DNA of 64,000 nucleotides, taken from the NCBI GenBank assembly GCA_023078555.1, contig CM041198.1, forward strand, positions 8,727,836-8,791,835, read 5' to 3'. This stretch comes from Ulva prolifera (taxonomy: Eukaryota > Chlorophyta > Ulvophyceae > Ulvales > Ulvaceae). Below, in pieces: positions 1 to 10,979 of the stretch; position 1 is the first letter of the stretch; every line of letters starts with the position of its first letter. The notes under the pieces are model-generated. The model did no database searches and was not told the DNA's origin. It saw nothing but the letters and a program-made list of their open reading frames with translations. The position numbers and the translations under genes are program-made.

Positions 1-112
1 ATGTCCACAATGTTAGTTTGTGTTGACCACGCACACTTCCGCAACCTGGGATGAATGCCCCGATGCTGACTGCTTGCTTGTGTCTTTTGTCAACTGCGCG
101 CCTACGCTGCAG

Positions 113-1960
113 CTGGAGCTGATGCTTCAGCTGATCGACTGCCTGCGGCAGCTGCACGGCTGTGGCGTCATCCACTGTGACATCTCCCCCGCCTCCGTCA
201 GCCGCTCCGCCACCGGAACCCTGAAACTCACCGACTTCTCGTCGGCGTGCCTCGGTGCCCCTCCAGAGGACGGCTCCACGCTCCTGGCAGCCCCTGCGGC
301 CACGTTCTCCTCGAAGCGGGTCGCGTACCTCGCCCCGGAGCAGCTCGTTCAGGTCCCGGCCATGAGGCAGCAGGCTGCAGCACAGCAAGGTGCCTCCTCT
401 AGATCTGCCATGCCGCTTTCCGGCCCTGCATGCATGCTCCCGCAACGTCCGCGCACTGGCCTTGTCCCGATTGGTGCCCGCCACGTTCCGCGACTCCACA
501 ATGCATCGGACGCTGGCCAAGGCAGAGTCCACTGCGGCGCTCTGGAGAGGACACTGCACACATGCATGCACTGCACACATGCATGCACTGCACAGTGCCC
601 CACAGGGTATGCAGACAGCAGTCGTACTCAGCAACATCAACATGCGGCAGGGTTTCCCGCAATGCTGCCCGCCTCGCCTGCTTTGCTTTTGGCCCACGCA
701 TGACAATTAGGATCCTCTCTGCATGCATCACTCGGCCTATATAGGTCTCGCCGCACCCTGATACCCTGCTGCTGTGCCTTCCGCCAGGGCCTTTGAGATT
801 TCTGTTTACCCCACACCACTAGCAGCGCTCGCATCAGCATCGTTCTGCGCTTGTCTCAGTCACGGAGGCATGCAGTGCCGCTGGTCAGCGCATGCACAGG
901 GTTCGCATCATGCCTGTGCGGTGTCAATCATGCAGGGGGCGCGCCCGGGCCGCGCGCGATGCCCGGGACGGTCACCGACCGCACCGACGTCTGGGCGTTT
1001 GCGATGCTGGCTCTGCACCTGTGGACGGGCACGCCGCCGACGCGCGGCATCACCCCTGACTGCTCTGCCTCGACCCTGCCCGACCTCCTGCGCGACCTCT
1101 TCATGGGCTGCCTCCACCCCTCGCCAGCACAGCGGCCCGAAGCGAGAGACATCTATGACACCCTATGCATGGTCACAGAGCTGAAGGACGGCATCGAGCA
1201 GTTTGCCGAGGAGACGGAGATCTGCGTCGGCGTGCCCCCGCAGGCTATGCAGCCACAACGCGGCAGCCACGCTAGCATGACTCGGAGCCGCTCCGGCTAT
1301 GCTGCATCAGTCCCTCTTGTCGCGGCCACTGCCACGGCCGCAGTGGCGCCGGGAGGTCGCCCCTCACGACGTCCTCTGGGCCCTCTCGCCGCAGGGCCTC
1401 GTGCCGCGGCCCCTGCAGTGATGGCCCCCGCCGCGACGGCGCAACCGACGTCCACACGTCCCACGCAGGTGGCTGCAGCGCCTCTTGTGGTTGCAGAGGA
1501 GCCGTCAAATCCGCCGCTGACACCATTCCAGCAAGCGCAGGCGGACCTGGAGATAGCGCGACTCGATGCACTTGCTCAACAGCCAAATGACGCCGTCGGA
1601 CATCAGGGTGTGTCCCCCGCCTCTCACTTGCTCAACTCATTGTTGCCACATATGCCTGCGCGCATGCTGGTCGTCGCTGCCGTGGGCAGCACTGCCTTTT
1701 TTTTCCACTGGTTTCTCCGCATGCGGCAGCGCAGCTGTGACAGTCCGGTGATAAGGCCGCAGCAGCGCATGTGGTGGCGCTGCATGTGTATGGCGAATGG
1801 CTACAGCACATATGAATGTAGCATTGCGCTTGCCCGTGGTGCCTTGATTTTGTGGGGCCATCATGGAAGCAGCGAGCGTCATCATTTCGGTGCGCCATGG
1901 TTTTCAGGGATATTTGGCCGAGTGCGGCAGCTCATGAGGGCGCACAGCGGTGCTGGCTAG
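113..1960 (+). CDS. Left copy of RING/U-box-pseudokinase gene, 3' exons only (5' part outside window)
   Basis: Two exons are visible, 113-389 and 936-1960, and they join in phase. The first begins mid-kinase after a TGCAG acceptor. It holds the catalytic-loop equivalent HCDISPASVS (HRD changed to HCD, with the usual Lys and Asn replaced), DFSSA in place of DFG, and APEQL. The second carries the C-lobe (TDRTDVWAFAMLALHLWTG), then an Ala/Pro-rich linker and a short charged, probably coiled-coil stretch (QAQADLEIARLDALAQQ). Its frame runs on into a hydrophobic segment (MLVVAAVGSTAFFFHWFL) near the C-terminus, which could act as a tail anchor. The right copy at 7760-10979 stops before this segment. 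The lost motifs suggest a pseudokinase. The N-terminal RING and kinase N-lobe should lie left of the window. It could be a decaying duplicate; the open frame and intact splice sites argue that it is or recently was expressed. Confidence 0.62.
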
Positions 1961-3639
1961 CTGAGGCCGGCGCTGCAGCCGCGCGGGGCCACCGCCGCAC
2001 TCTACCTGGAGCTGAAAACAGCGGCAGATAACGTACGTGAGGAACGCCATCAGTGCTGCACACATCAAGCGGAGGAGCGGGACATCCTGACATGGCACCG
2101 AAATGGCATGCAGCCACAGTGGAACGCAGATGAAATTCAGACACAGCTATTCTTGTTTTGGTTTCTTGATGTGTCTAAGTGAGGTGAGGCAGCGGCCACG
2201 GCATGAAGAATATGCCACACCCCCTGGGCATGCAGGCTTATTGGAGAGTTGTGAAGAGAGCACATGGCAGTGGATTGATACCTGCAAATAGTGGTTGCAG
2301 ACTGCGATCGACGTCGACCTACAGTTGATGTACTGCCTGTGATGTATACAGTTGTTGTGAACTGTACGTACTGTATGTTGTGATTGTCCACTGTTTTGTT
2401 ACTTGAAATGCGATTTGAGTTCTGCAATTCAGTGGTTCCCCGGGTCGTCCCGGCCACAAGTGTAGGCGCAGCAGACTATTCCGACATCCGAAGGCACCGT
2501 GCCGCTCACTATGGGGCCATCTTTTGTACAGTATAATCATGTGTGGCAATGGCTCACTCCTGGCCCCATGCCTCTTTGCCGCTGCCTGCTGTCCCGACTC
2601 GACGATCGCGTCGCCCCCTTGTCAATGCAGGGGCATCATGCCTCTGATCCGGCTGTAGCTGCACAGGCGACCCTGCGTCCGAAGCAGCGCCAGCGCACGC
2701 CCTTCAAACTCCACATAGCTGAACACTTCCAGTGTGCAGCAGCGCCGTGAACATCCACCGGGGGCCATCACCTGTGGTGTGTGTCACAACTTGAAGGACG
2801 GAGCAGGAGTGGCCGGTAGCACTGCCAGGGCAACGAGCAAGCATTCGATCGGCCCAATGCACGCACGTCAGGAGCGCGGCATCCACGCCGAAAATCGCCC
2901 GCACATAGCCCCCAGTCACGGCAAGCACCTGCACACAGCGCCCCACCACAGCCTGACAGGAGCCCTCTGAACCCGCACTCACATGCCAGCCTGCAACACA
3001 CGAACCACCGCGCGTGCACACAAACCAACCCCTGCCCGCGCGGCCGCGGCGGCCCAAGCTGGCGTCCCGACCAGCGCCGGCCCAACGCGCAAGTTGCCCC
3101 CCCCCCACCCCAGTCCCCAGAACCCAACCAACTCCCCCTACCTCCGCTGTCACAGGCTGCTCTCTCGCAGCGATAAGATCAGCACCGGGCGGCAGAGCAA
3201 CACGACAGCGTCGTCGCCCCCAGACCCGCTCAGGACAGAGCATGCCCAAGACCCAGCACCCCTGGGATGCATCGGGTGCCAGGTCACGCGGAAGAGGCGG
3301 CGCGCGCCGGCCAGCAGGGCGCCCGAGCCGCAACCGACGGCCAGTCAGCGAGGGAGGGGCGGGGGCGGCGCGGGCGGCTCGCCGCTCAGGCCGGATGGCC
3401 TGTGAGCGGCAAGAGATCATCGCACGGGACCGCAAGTCCCGCCAAAACTGCCTTTCCCGCGAGGCGGGGTATCAGTGGGGCAGCGACGTGAACCTGACGC
3501 GCGACGGCAAGACAGAGCGTCGTGGAGATGTCGCGCATCGCGTTCTCCAGCAACCGCCGTCGAGGGACCGCGCCCGCCCCTGCAGCCACATCAGCAAACC
3601 TGTTGAGATACGCAAACGCAGCCACGCGCCTGTATGTTT
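1961..3639. other. 3' flank of the left kinase copy, no gene recognised
   Basis: I see no convincing exon. From about 2170 to 2720 it is similar to 11590-12180, the 3' flank of the second kinase copy, so this part belongs to the direct duplication. The long minus-strand frame at 2704-3435 is low-complexity Arg/Gly/Ala translation of GC-rich DNA with no recognisable domain. Confidence 0.5.
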
Positions 3640-4290
3640 CATGTGACAGCGGGACCAGGCTGAGACCCCCGACACCAGCGCGGCCGTACTAGTTGCGCTT
3701 CTGCCGGTCAGCGAGGCATCGTCACGCAGCGCCGCCGCGTTCGTTGGAACCTGCAAGTGGGTGTGTTATTATGTACACACACGGCGCCAACTTGATTGAA
3801 TCACCGGGGCAACCAGAAAGAACGTGAGCATGTCGCCTCTCTGGGCGCCCTTGCGCGACCTGGTGAGAGCGGCCGGTGGGGTGCCCTGCTCGGGGCTCGC
3901 GTGCAGCTGTCCGCCGCAGGGCAGGCGCGTGGCCGTCGGCGCACAGGGGAGGTCGCCTGCGGCAGCAGCGGGGCCGGCTGGGGCCGGGGGTGCCGGGGGT
4001 GGACTCGCCATCTCAACGTCACCTGTCCACACGACAGCTGGGCCCACAGCTGTATTGGCCGGCCAGTAGGAGCTGCGTAGGTGGTGGGAGGGGGAATCTG
4101 GGCGCCAAGAAGGGTTGTGGGCGCGGCCGAGGCAGGGGCGGCTGAGAGATTGGGAGGGGCTGATGTAGAGGAGGGTGGCTGAGGTGCCATGGGATGCACA
4201 GCGGCGGCCACTGGAGGGGTCCGCGGGTGGAGGACAGCGGCGCTGAGCACGGACACCCCCAGCACGGCGGCGTTCAGAGTTGCATTCTTA
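3640..4290. repeat. Dispersed repeat R1, copy 1
   Basis: About 500-650 bp closely similar to 12585-13110 in the same orientation. Shared landmarks include the stretch starting GGGACCAGGCTGAG, and the block around 3830-4150 that reads GGGCGCCC, CGGCCGGTGGGGTGCCCTG, then GGGCGCCAAGA. A shorter, older piece (GGGCGCCAAGAGGATTTGCG) recurs near 4825. In this copy the minus-strand reading frame is rich in Pro and Ala and could be an old ORF of a mobile element, but no domain is recognisable. Confidence 0.6.
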
Positions 4291-4729
4291 CGCGTTTCTT
4301 TCGATAAATTACGTTCAGTACGTGTTTTCCATTTTTACGTAGGAAATCAGCGTATGATACGATGAGACGCGGGGACTTGACGTTTTCAGGACGGCTCCGG
4401 GTAAACCGCACCGCGCTGCAACCCTAGCCATGCCCCATGGATTCCATGCATATCGGAAACCTGATGCACCCGTAGCCACGAGGCGTAGCAATGCCTGTAA
4501 CACTATGCCCTGTGAACAACAGTTCAACACATGCCACAGTAACGTTGCACATTGAACTTGCAACACATGTCAATATATATTTGATGCTTGTGTCAGACCA
4601 TAGACTGCACAGATCACTGCACACTGCAAATGTGGCAAAAGTCGGCGCCAAGACGGCATTTTACCTACACACCGTTTTTCATTTTGCACCGAAATTGAAA
4701 CATACATTTCGTACGCGTTTTTTATTTTC
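4291..4729. other. AT-richer stretch next to the retroelement tail
   Basis: This stretch of about 440 bp between R1 copy 1 and the T-run at the retroelement's 3' end is noticeably AT-richer than its surroundings. It holds short motifs repeated at both ends (TTTTCATTTTT, TACGTA-like). No exon is recognisable. It may belong to the 3' untranslated end of an inserted element. Confidence 0.3.
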
Positions 4730-6640
4730 ATCTTTTTTTTTTATAGCGTAGGAATGCGACTCTGGCGGCGTTGGCATCGGGCGGCTGCCAGGGAGGCGGT
4801 GCGGGGGCGGGGGGGCCAAGCCTGGGCGCCAAGAGGATTTGCGGGTGCGGCCGAGGCTTTGGCGGACGAGGAGATGGTAGAGGGTGGCACGAGACCGACC
4901 ATGCATCGGTCCGGGAGGCCGCGGCGGAGGCCTTTGGGGAGCCTGCTCAGGTGCGGCTCCACCGCCAACGTGATGCCGCTGCGCGCGATCACGCGGCTCC
5001 ACATCTCGACGAGCAGGTTGTGTCGCGCGACGACCGTCCCCCACAAAGAGTCGCAGCCCAGCGTCTGTGTGCCTGTCTCCCCACTCCTCCCGCAGGGGCA
5101 GTCTCCTGCGCTGCCGAGGCGCGGGATCCCGCGAGGAGGGCTTCCCCGAGCCGCAGCCGGGCCTACACGCCGAACTCCATGTCGGACAGACCCAAGACCG
5201 GTGCAGCGAACGCTGTGAGCCACGCCGATGCAAGGGCTCCCATGCAGCTGCGCAGGCGGGCAGCGGCCGTGCGGGCTTCCGCTACCAGAACACGTGTAGG
5301 TGGCAACGCAGAGCGCGTCAAAGACCGCAGCTTTGCGAGCATCAGCCTTGGCGCGCAAGAACCTTTGTTGTGTCGTCCTGTGTCGATGCCGCGAGGGGCA
5401 GTCGGCGACGCCGGGGATGGCGGCGCCCCGCTCCGGGTGCACCCTGTCCTGCAGCAGTTGCATCTCGACGGCTGCCTCGCAGCGGAACGGCTGGCCACGT
5501 TCAACCCCACTTGCGAGCGCGTGATGGGCCAGCGCTGCGGAGGACAGGCGTGCCGTTTTTCTGTGTCCTCACAGTACTGCCGGAGCCCCATGCCGCCGTG
5601 GCGGTGGGGCAGGGTGGCCTGTATGATCTGGTCCCGGGTCATGTTCGACACTCCCATGACGCCGCTGCGGCCGCGGAGCGTGGCACGCTCAACGGTAGGC
5701 AGATAGTCCCGGAGCGCACCCCACGGCGTGTTCCGGAGAAGACATGCTTCCCGGTGCTGGAGACAGTGGCATATGATTGCCCACGGCGACTGGGCCGGCA
5801 GCGACAGTTCCACCAGCCTGTCGACCAGATCCGCCGTGTGCTGGGTGTGCTGCTGCACGTTTGCCTCGACGATCGTCTGTGTGCTAAGCGAGGGGTGCCG
5901 CACACGACGATCTCGACCGCCGCCACTGTGGCTTGCAGCTGTGCCGCCGCATGGCGCGCTTTCTCCGGGTCCGCGCAGTACACAACCGTCTTGCCCCGGT
6001 TGCTTGCTCTCATGCCTCAAGAGGATCGCATTTGCGGCGGCCGCAACACGGTCTGCTTCAAGAAGTTCGCCCTGCACGTGGGGTTCATTGTGGCATGATG
6101 TCACCAAGGTGACTCTGTGAGCTGCGTCTGCATTGCCCCACGCGACATTGAACGCGTTCTGCAGATCTGTTGACACTGTGACCGTGTTGGGGTCCGCACA
6201 GTCCGGCCGCAAGGCATGGCCCGTGACCTCGACGCGCCTGGGATGCCAATCTGGTGAGGGGCAAGCAGGGGGCCTGCGCTCGGCACACATGCCAGCGCGC
6301 AGATGCTTGCCAGGCGGATGAAGGCTTCATCGATCGCGGTGGGCCGCGCACCTCCCGGCGGCTTCTCGAGCGCAATGAGGCGCGAGGCCAGCAGGTTCTC
6401 AGCGCGAGGGATTCGACCAGTCAGGATTTTGTTGATGAACCACCGCACGGGTTGCGCTCATTGGGGAGAGCGGCGGCGCGGATGTGCTCGTTCGTCCACC
6501 CGCTTGGTCCTGACGCGGTTCCTGTGTTCAGATTGTGGAGGACAACTTCGAACTGCTCTGCATCGATCTGGACAGGCTGCGTCTCGGCGTCGCTCGGCAG
6601 CTGGCACCGCGCGCAAGGGGCGGGGCGTGCGGGTGTAGGT
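4730..6640 (-). mobile_element. LINE-like (non-LTR) retroelement remnant with reverse transcriptase pieces
   Basis: On the minus strand, in order, are pieces typical of an RT polyprotein. A pre-RT segment reads GTASGPSGWTNEHIRA (near 6500). An RT finger block reads LLASRLIALEKPPGGARP (near 6390). Then come a DLQNAFN palm-like motif (near 6165), a GKTVVYCADPEKARHAAA block (near 5985), a post-RT helical region with TLPHRHGGMGLRQY (near 5610), and a C-terminal segment with CPCG and VVARHNLLVEMWSRVIA (near 5100-4990). The pieces fall in more than one frame and the central palm is missing, so the copy is broken. A run of T on the plus strand at about 4731-4741 would be a poly(A) tail at its 3' end, as expected for target-primed retrotransposition. 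The exact clade is not assigned. Confidence 0.7.
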
Positions 6641-7759
6641 CCTCAAGTTGGCGAACTGTGGCCTGTGGTGGGCACCACGTGGTCACAGCCTAGGCCTCTC
6701 ATATGCATCCACAACAAAGGAGTCGTCAACGTCAGCACTTAAGAATTCACAGGCTGCGGCATCGAGCGCGCTTGCACGCCGCACGTCTCCACGGCTGCTG
6801 ATGTCGAAGTTGGCATGGCGATAGCAAGCTTTTGGTTGGCTGTGCTGGTCGGGACGGCTACGCGTGGGCGCCGTGCGCCCACAGCAATCACGCACACAGC
6901 ACAACCCCAACATCATCGACATCACTGAATGCTGTTGGAACGGGCGAAGCATATAAAATGCTGCGCATCTGCCCCGCACAAATTTCCTATCTCGATGGTA
7001 AGCTACCATTTTGCCTGCACTATTCGCTCATGCCACGTAAGCGCACTGCCTTGTGGGATCGAAGGCCTGTAGAAGGATTCAATGCATGGGCTTTGCTGTG
7101 AGGACAGCATGCATCACTTATCTTGTCGGTACATACGTACAGTTGAATACGTACGTTGAAGATGGCCTGGAGTTTGGTGCGTTTGCTGTACCCCCCATAT
7201 GCATAAGCGCACACACAGAGGCATGTAGCAAGGCGCGCCCAGTAGCGGCGCTTACATGGCGTGAACTCGTCGGTACTGGGTCTGCCAAGGTCGGTCGCAC
7301 CACGTGGCTAGAGGTGCATGCAAACCGCGTCGTCAACACATTGTGTACAGAGCTTCGCAACTGGGCAGAAGGTGCTCGCCATTTCCGCGCAATCTGTAGA
7401 AACGAGCACCTTGGCCTGGTTCACGCGTCCCTTGTCTCCAATCAGGGTTGCGGCAAAGCTATCTTTCACTTCAGCTGTCTCATCTTCCCGTTGAGGTGTG
7501 AACCCTTTGCATAGCTCGAGCTGATAGACATTCGTTTCCTGCCCAGCGACTTTGGACTAGGCTACCAAAGCTGGTGAATGCGAGTGTATACCTGCTCTGA
7601 TAGTGCTCAGTAGAGCGGTTTTTCGGACTTGTGACTGGGCAGTCTCAGTCGGATCGTCAGGCTTGAAATCAGGACATCGGACAGCAGGAACAAGCTTCCT
7701 CGTCCAACCGTCCCGAGTGTAGTGCTCAGTGACTCGTTGCAGTGGTCTCGCGAGTCCAG
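6641..7759. promoter_or_regulatory. Upstream region of the complete RING/U-box-pseudokinase gene
   Basis: No coding exon is convincing here. The last few hundred bases before the ATG at 7760 must contain the promoter and 5' leader of the downstream gene, but I see no clear TATA box or other named element. This entry records position only. Confidence 0.3.
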
Positions 7760-10700
7760 ATGGAAAGGACTCTTGCGCGGGTGGAGTCTGGAAGCACGGG
7801 GTCAGGCTCCGACGTCCCTTTGCCTGAAGACCTGGTGACTTGCCCCATCACATTCGAGGCCTACCAACTTGCAAATGAAGAAGAAGGAGATGATTTCGTG
7901 CCCATCGATCCGCCCTGCCATCACACGCTGTCGAAGATTGCCCTAAAAGACGTGCGTTTCCTGCTCAGCGCATCCGATAAAGCGACGCTGCTCGGGCTAC
8001 GTCCAATAGCAACGCACCGGATCAGCGATCAACGCCATCATATCAAACACTCATTTTGCTATCAGCAGTAGACGCCACCAATTGTGTATGCTGTGTCCTG
8101 CACCACCGTGTCAAAGGCACCTGCCTCGTCGAGACTGGCCACACGCGCCGAGGCCCCACGAGGGCGCCCCACCTGCGAGCCGCATCCCATCTCACTACGG
8201 CTGTGCGTGCACCTGTTTCCTCGTGTAGGCCAGCATCCTCGTTGCGCTTTCTGCGCGGGTGGAGCTCTGGTCCTTGTAGGAAGCACTCGTCCATGGCTGC
8301 GGGACACAGCCACACCTGCCTGTCTGGCTTTGTCCTTGTAGCACACAGCCACACCTGTGCTTGTGCGTGGTTCCGGCGGTGCTGCCTGCCTCCACGACTT
8401 TGTCCTCGTGGCACACACCCACAGCGTTCTGCGGCCTGTCCTGCTTCCCTTGCCCGAGCTGGGCGCTGTTGTTGTCGCCCTGCGCTGCGGTGCAAGTCCA
8501 CTCGTCTGTGCAGATTCTAGCGCAGCCCAATCCGGAGAAGTGGCGATGCCCGACATGCCAGGAGCAGCTGCCCTCGAATGACATCAACGTGTACAAGCCC
8601 AACCGCTTCGCCTTGGGGGTGCTGGAGGCGATGGAGGTCGCCAGGAAGCGTTTAAACATCAGACGCATCGATGAAGCCAATGACGCTCTGAAGGCGCAGC
8701 AGGACGTTCAGGAGGCGCATCCGCCGGAAGCGCTGCCGGACGGCTGGCAGCAAATCTGCACGGAGTTTGATGTTCAGGAGCTCGGCGGCGAGCTGCAGCG
8801 CTTCCAGGCACAGCAGGACGTTGTGGCGCGGCACCGCAACGGCCTCGTCAGCGCCGGTGCGCCCCTCACCACCCTCTCGCCGGGTACCACTTGCAGGCCA
8901 CCTCGCCGGCGGGCTTTTCGTTGGAAATGCTGCGACACAGTCGCGCTGCCTCGGCGCAGCTGTCCCATATCTGAGAGGAACCCCGGGCAGGCAGTCTGTG
9001 CTAGGGAGCGTCGCTGCGGCAGCGGCAAAGGCGCGCGCACTTGCAGGCATCCTGTCCGTTAACGGCCGCGACACGCGCGTCGCGGTGAAGCTGGTGCTCC
9101 CAACCGATACCGCCGGCAACGCCGACGTCGGCGGCGCGGCGCGACGCGAGGTGGCGGCGCTGGCGCACGCCACGCGGCACGTGCCGGCCGCCGTGCTGCA
9201 GCTGCGCGGCTTCATGCATGCTGGCAGCTTCTTGATCGCGCAGGAGGTGCCGGGCAGCTCCCTCATCAAGCACGTCGAGAAGGTGATGAATGAGCAAGGC
9301 GGCCTCAAGGCTTCCACCTGGGTGCGCCCCCCCTTTCTCATCATCATGCATGACACTCATGCATGCCGACCACAATCTCACAAGCAAGTCCAAGTAGCCT
9401 GGGACCCAGGCTCCCATGCTGACCACTTGCCTGAGTCTTTTGTAAGCGACGCCTCCTGCGCTGCAGTTGGAGCTGATGCTTCAGCTGATCGACTGCCTGC
9501 GGCAGCTGCACGGCTGCGGCGTCATCCACTGCGATATCTCCCCCGCCTCCGTCAGCCGCTCCGCCACCGGAACCCTGAAGCTCACCGACTTCTCCTCAGC
9601 GCGCATCGGCACCCCCCCCGAGGACGGCTCCACACTCCTGGCAGCCTCGGTAGCCACGTTCCCCTCGAAGCGGGTCGCGTACCTCGCCCCGGAGCAGCTC
9701 ATCCAGGTCGCAGCCATCACACAGCATTCTACTGCGCAGAAAGGTGCCTCCTCTGCAACGCCACCATGGTGCCGCCTGACCCACTGCGGCCCTACATGCA
9801 TGCTCCCAGAGCGACAGCACTCAGTCTCATGCTGCGGCCGTCATGTTTCGCGGATGCGCGCAGCAGCAGATGCTGCCCAAGGCAGCCCTCAAGCTTCAGG
9901 CCAGTGCACACATGCCGTGCCGGCAGGCTGCGCGGACAGCCGCCATGCATAGCCACGTCCACAGGCGCCGGGGGTTCCAACGACGCCCCCTGCCTCACCC
10001 GCTCTCCTGCTGTCTGTCTTGTTCGGCCGAGCGGTACACACTACTCTGCATGCATCAGTCGGCACTTGGGTTGCGTCACACCCTGGTTCTGTGGACTCCA
10101 CAGGGAGCAGCCTCCAGGGCCTCTGTCGGCCTGGCCCCACCACCATCGCACGCACCACCAGCGTTCTTTGCGCGCCTCAGCCACACGGACGTAGCCTGCC
10201 GCGTGTCGGTATACACAGGGGTTGCTTCACATCCGTGCGGTGTTGATGCAGGTGGCGCAGGGGGCGCGCCCGGGCCGCGCGCGATGTCGGGGACGGTCAC
10301 CGACCGCACCGACGTCTGGGCGTTTGCGGTGCTGGCTCTGCACCTGTGGACGGGCACGCCGCCGACGCGCGGCATCACCCCTGACTACTCCGATTCGACC
10401 CTGCCGGACCTCCTGCGCGACCTCTTCATGGGCTGCCTGCAGGCCTTGCCAGCACAGCGGCCCAGCGCAGGTGAAGTCTATGACACCCTATGCATGGTCA
10501 CAGAGCTGAAGGACGGCATCGAGCAGTTTGCGGAGGAGACGGAGATCTGCGTCGGCCTGCCCCCTCAGGCTACGCAGCCGCAGCGCCTCAGCGGCGCTAG
10601 CATGAGGAGCACGAGTTATACCGCCACGGCCGCGGTGTCGCCGGGGGGTCCGCCCTCGCAAGGCCCTCCGCCCCCTTCTGCGGCGGTCCCTCTTGCTGCA

Positions 10701-10979
10701 GCCCCTCCTGCCGCGGCTCCCGCCGCGCCGGCGCCACCGTCGTCCACGCGGCCCGCGCAGGTGGCTGCAGCGCCTCTTGTGGTTACAGAGGAGCCTTCAA
10801 AACCGCCGATGTCCGCGTTCGAGCAAGCGCAGGCGGACCTGGAGAAAGCGCGCCGAGAAGAACTCGCTAGACAGCCGAAGGATGCCGTCAAGAAACAGGG
10901 TGTGCCCCCTGCCGCCCACTCGCGCAACTCATCGTTGCCCTGCATGCCTGCACGTGCTCATTCGCACTGCCGTGGGTAG
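7760..10979 (+). CDS. RING/U-box plus degenerate kinase fusion protein, complete copy
   Basis: Five exons join in phase: 7760-7951, 8514-8856, 9047-9321, 9467-9743 and about 10252-10979, giving roughly 604 aa. Residues 20-90 form a RING/U-box-like module: CPITFEAY, then PPCHHTLSK, and across the first intron WRCPTCQEQLP. A helical linker follows. The kinase N-lobe has the beta3 lysine (TRVAVKLVLP) but no clear glycine loop. The catalytic loop is HCDISPASVS, the DFG site is DFSSAR, and APEQL and the DVWAF C-lobe are kept. So it is probably a pseudokinase on an E3-like scaffold. The order RING then kinase resembles plant KEG, without ankyrin repeats. The tail is Pro/Ala-rich with a charged helix (QAQADLEKARREELARQ). 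The splice sites are GTGCGT, GTGCGC, GTGCGC and GTGCCT with TGCAG acceptors. A frame difference from the left copy removes the C-terminal hydrophobic segment. E3 activity is inferred. Confidence 0.72.
8200..8440. repeat. Degenerate minisatellite in intron 1 of the RING-pseudokinase gene
   Basis: The intron between 7951 and 8514 holds several diverged copies of a unit containing TTTGTCCTTGTAGCACACAG and CCACACCTG, at about 8270-8420. It lies wholly within the intron that splits the RING-like module. Confidence 0.5.

Noticed and set aside
540-600. Repeated CACACATGCATGCACTG words as a regulatory array
   Set aside because: Two short copies in an intron; TGCATGCA words are common throughout the window.
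2704-3435. 243-codon minus-strand open frame
   Set aside because: Composition is Arg/Gly/Ala-rich as expected for random GC-rich DNA; no domain, no splice context, no counterpart in the duplicate.
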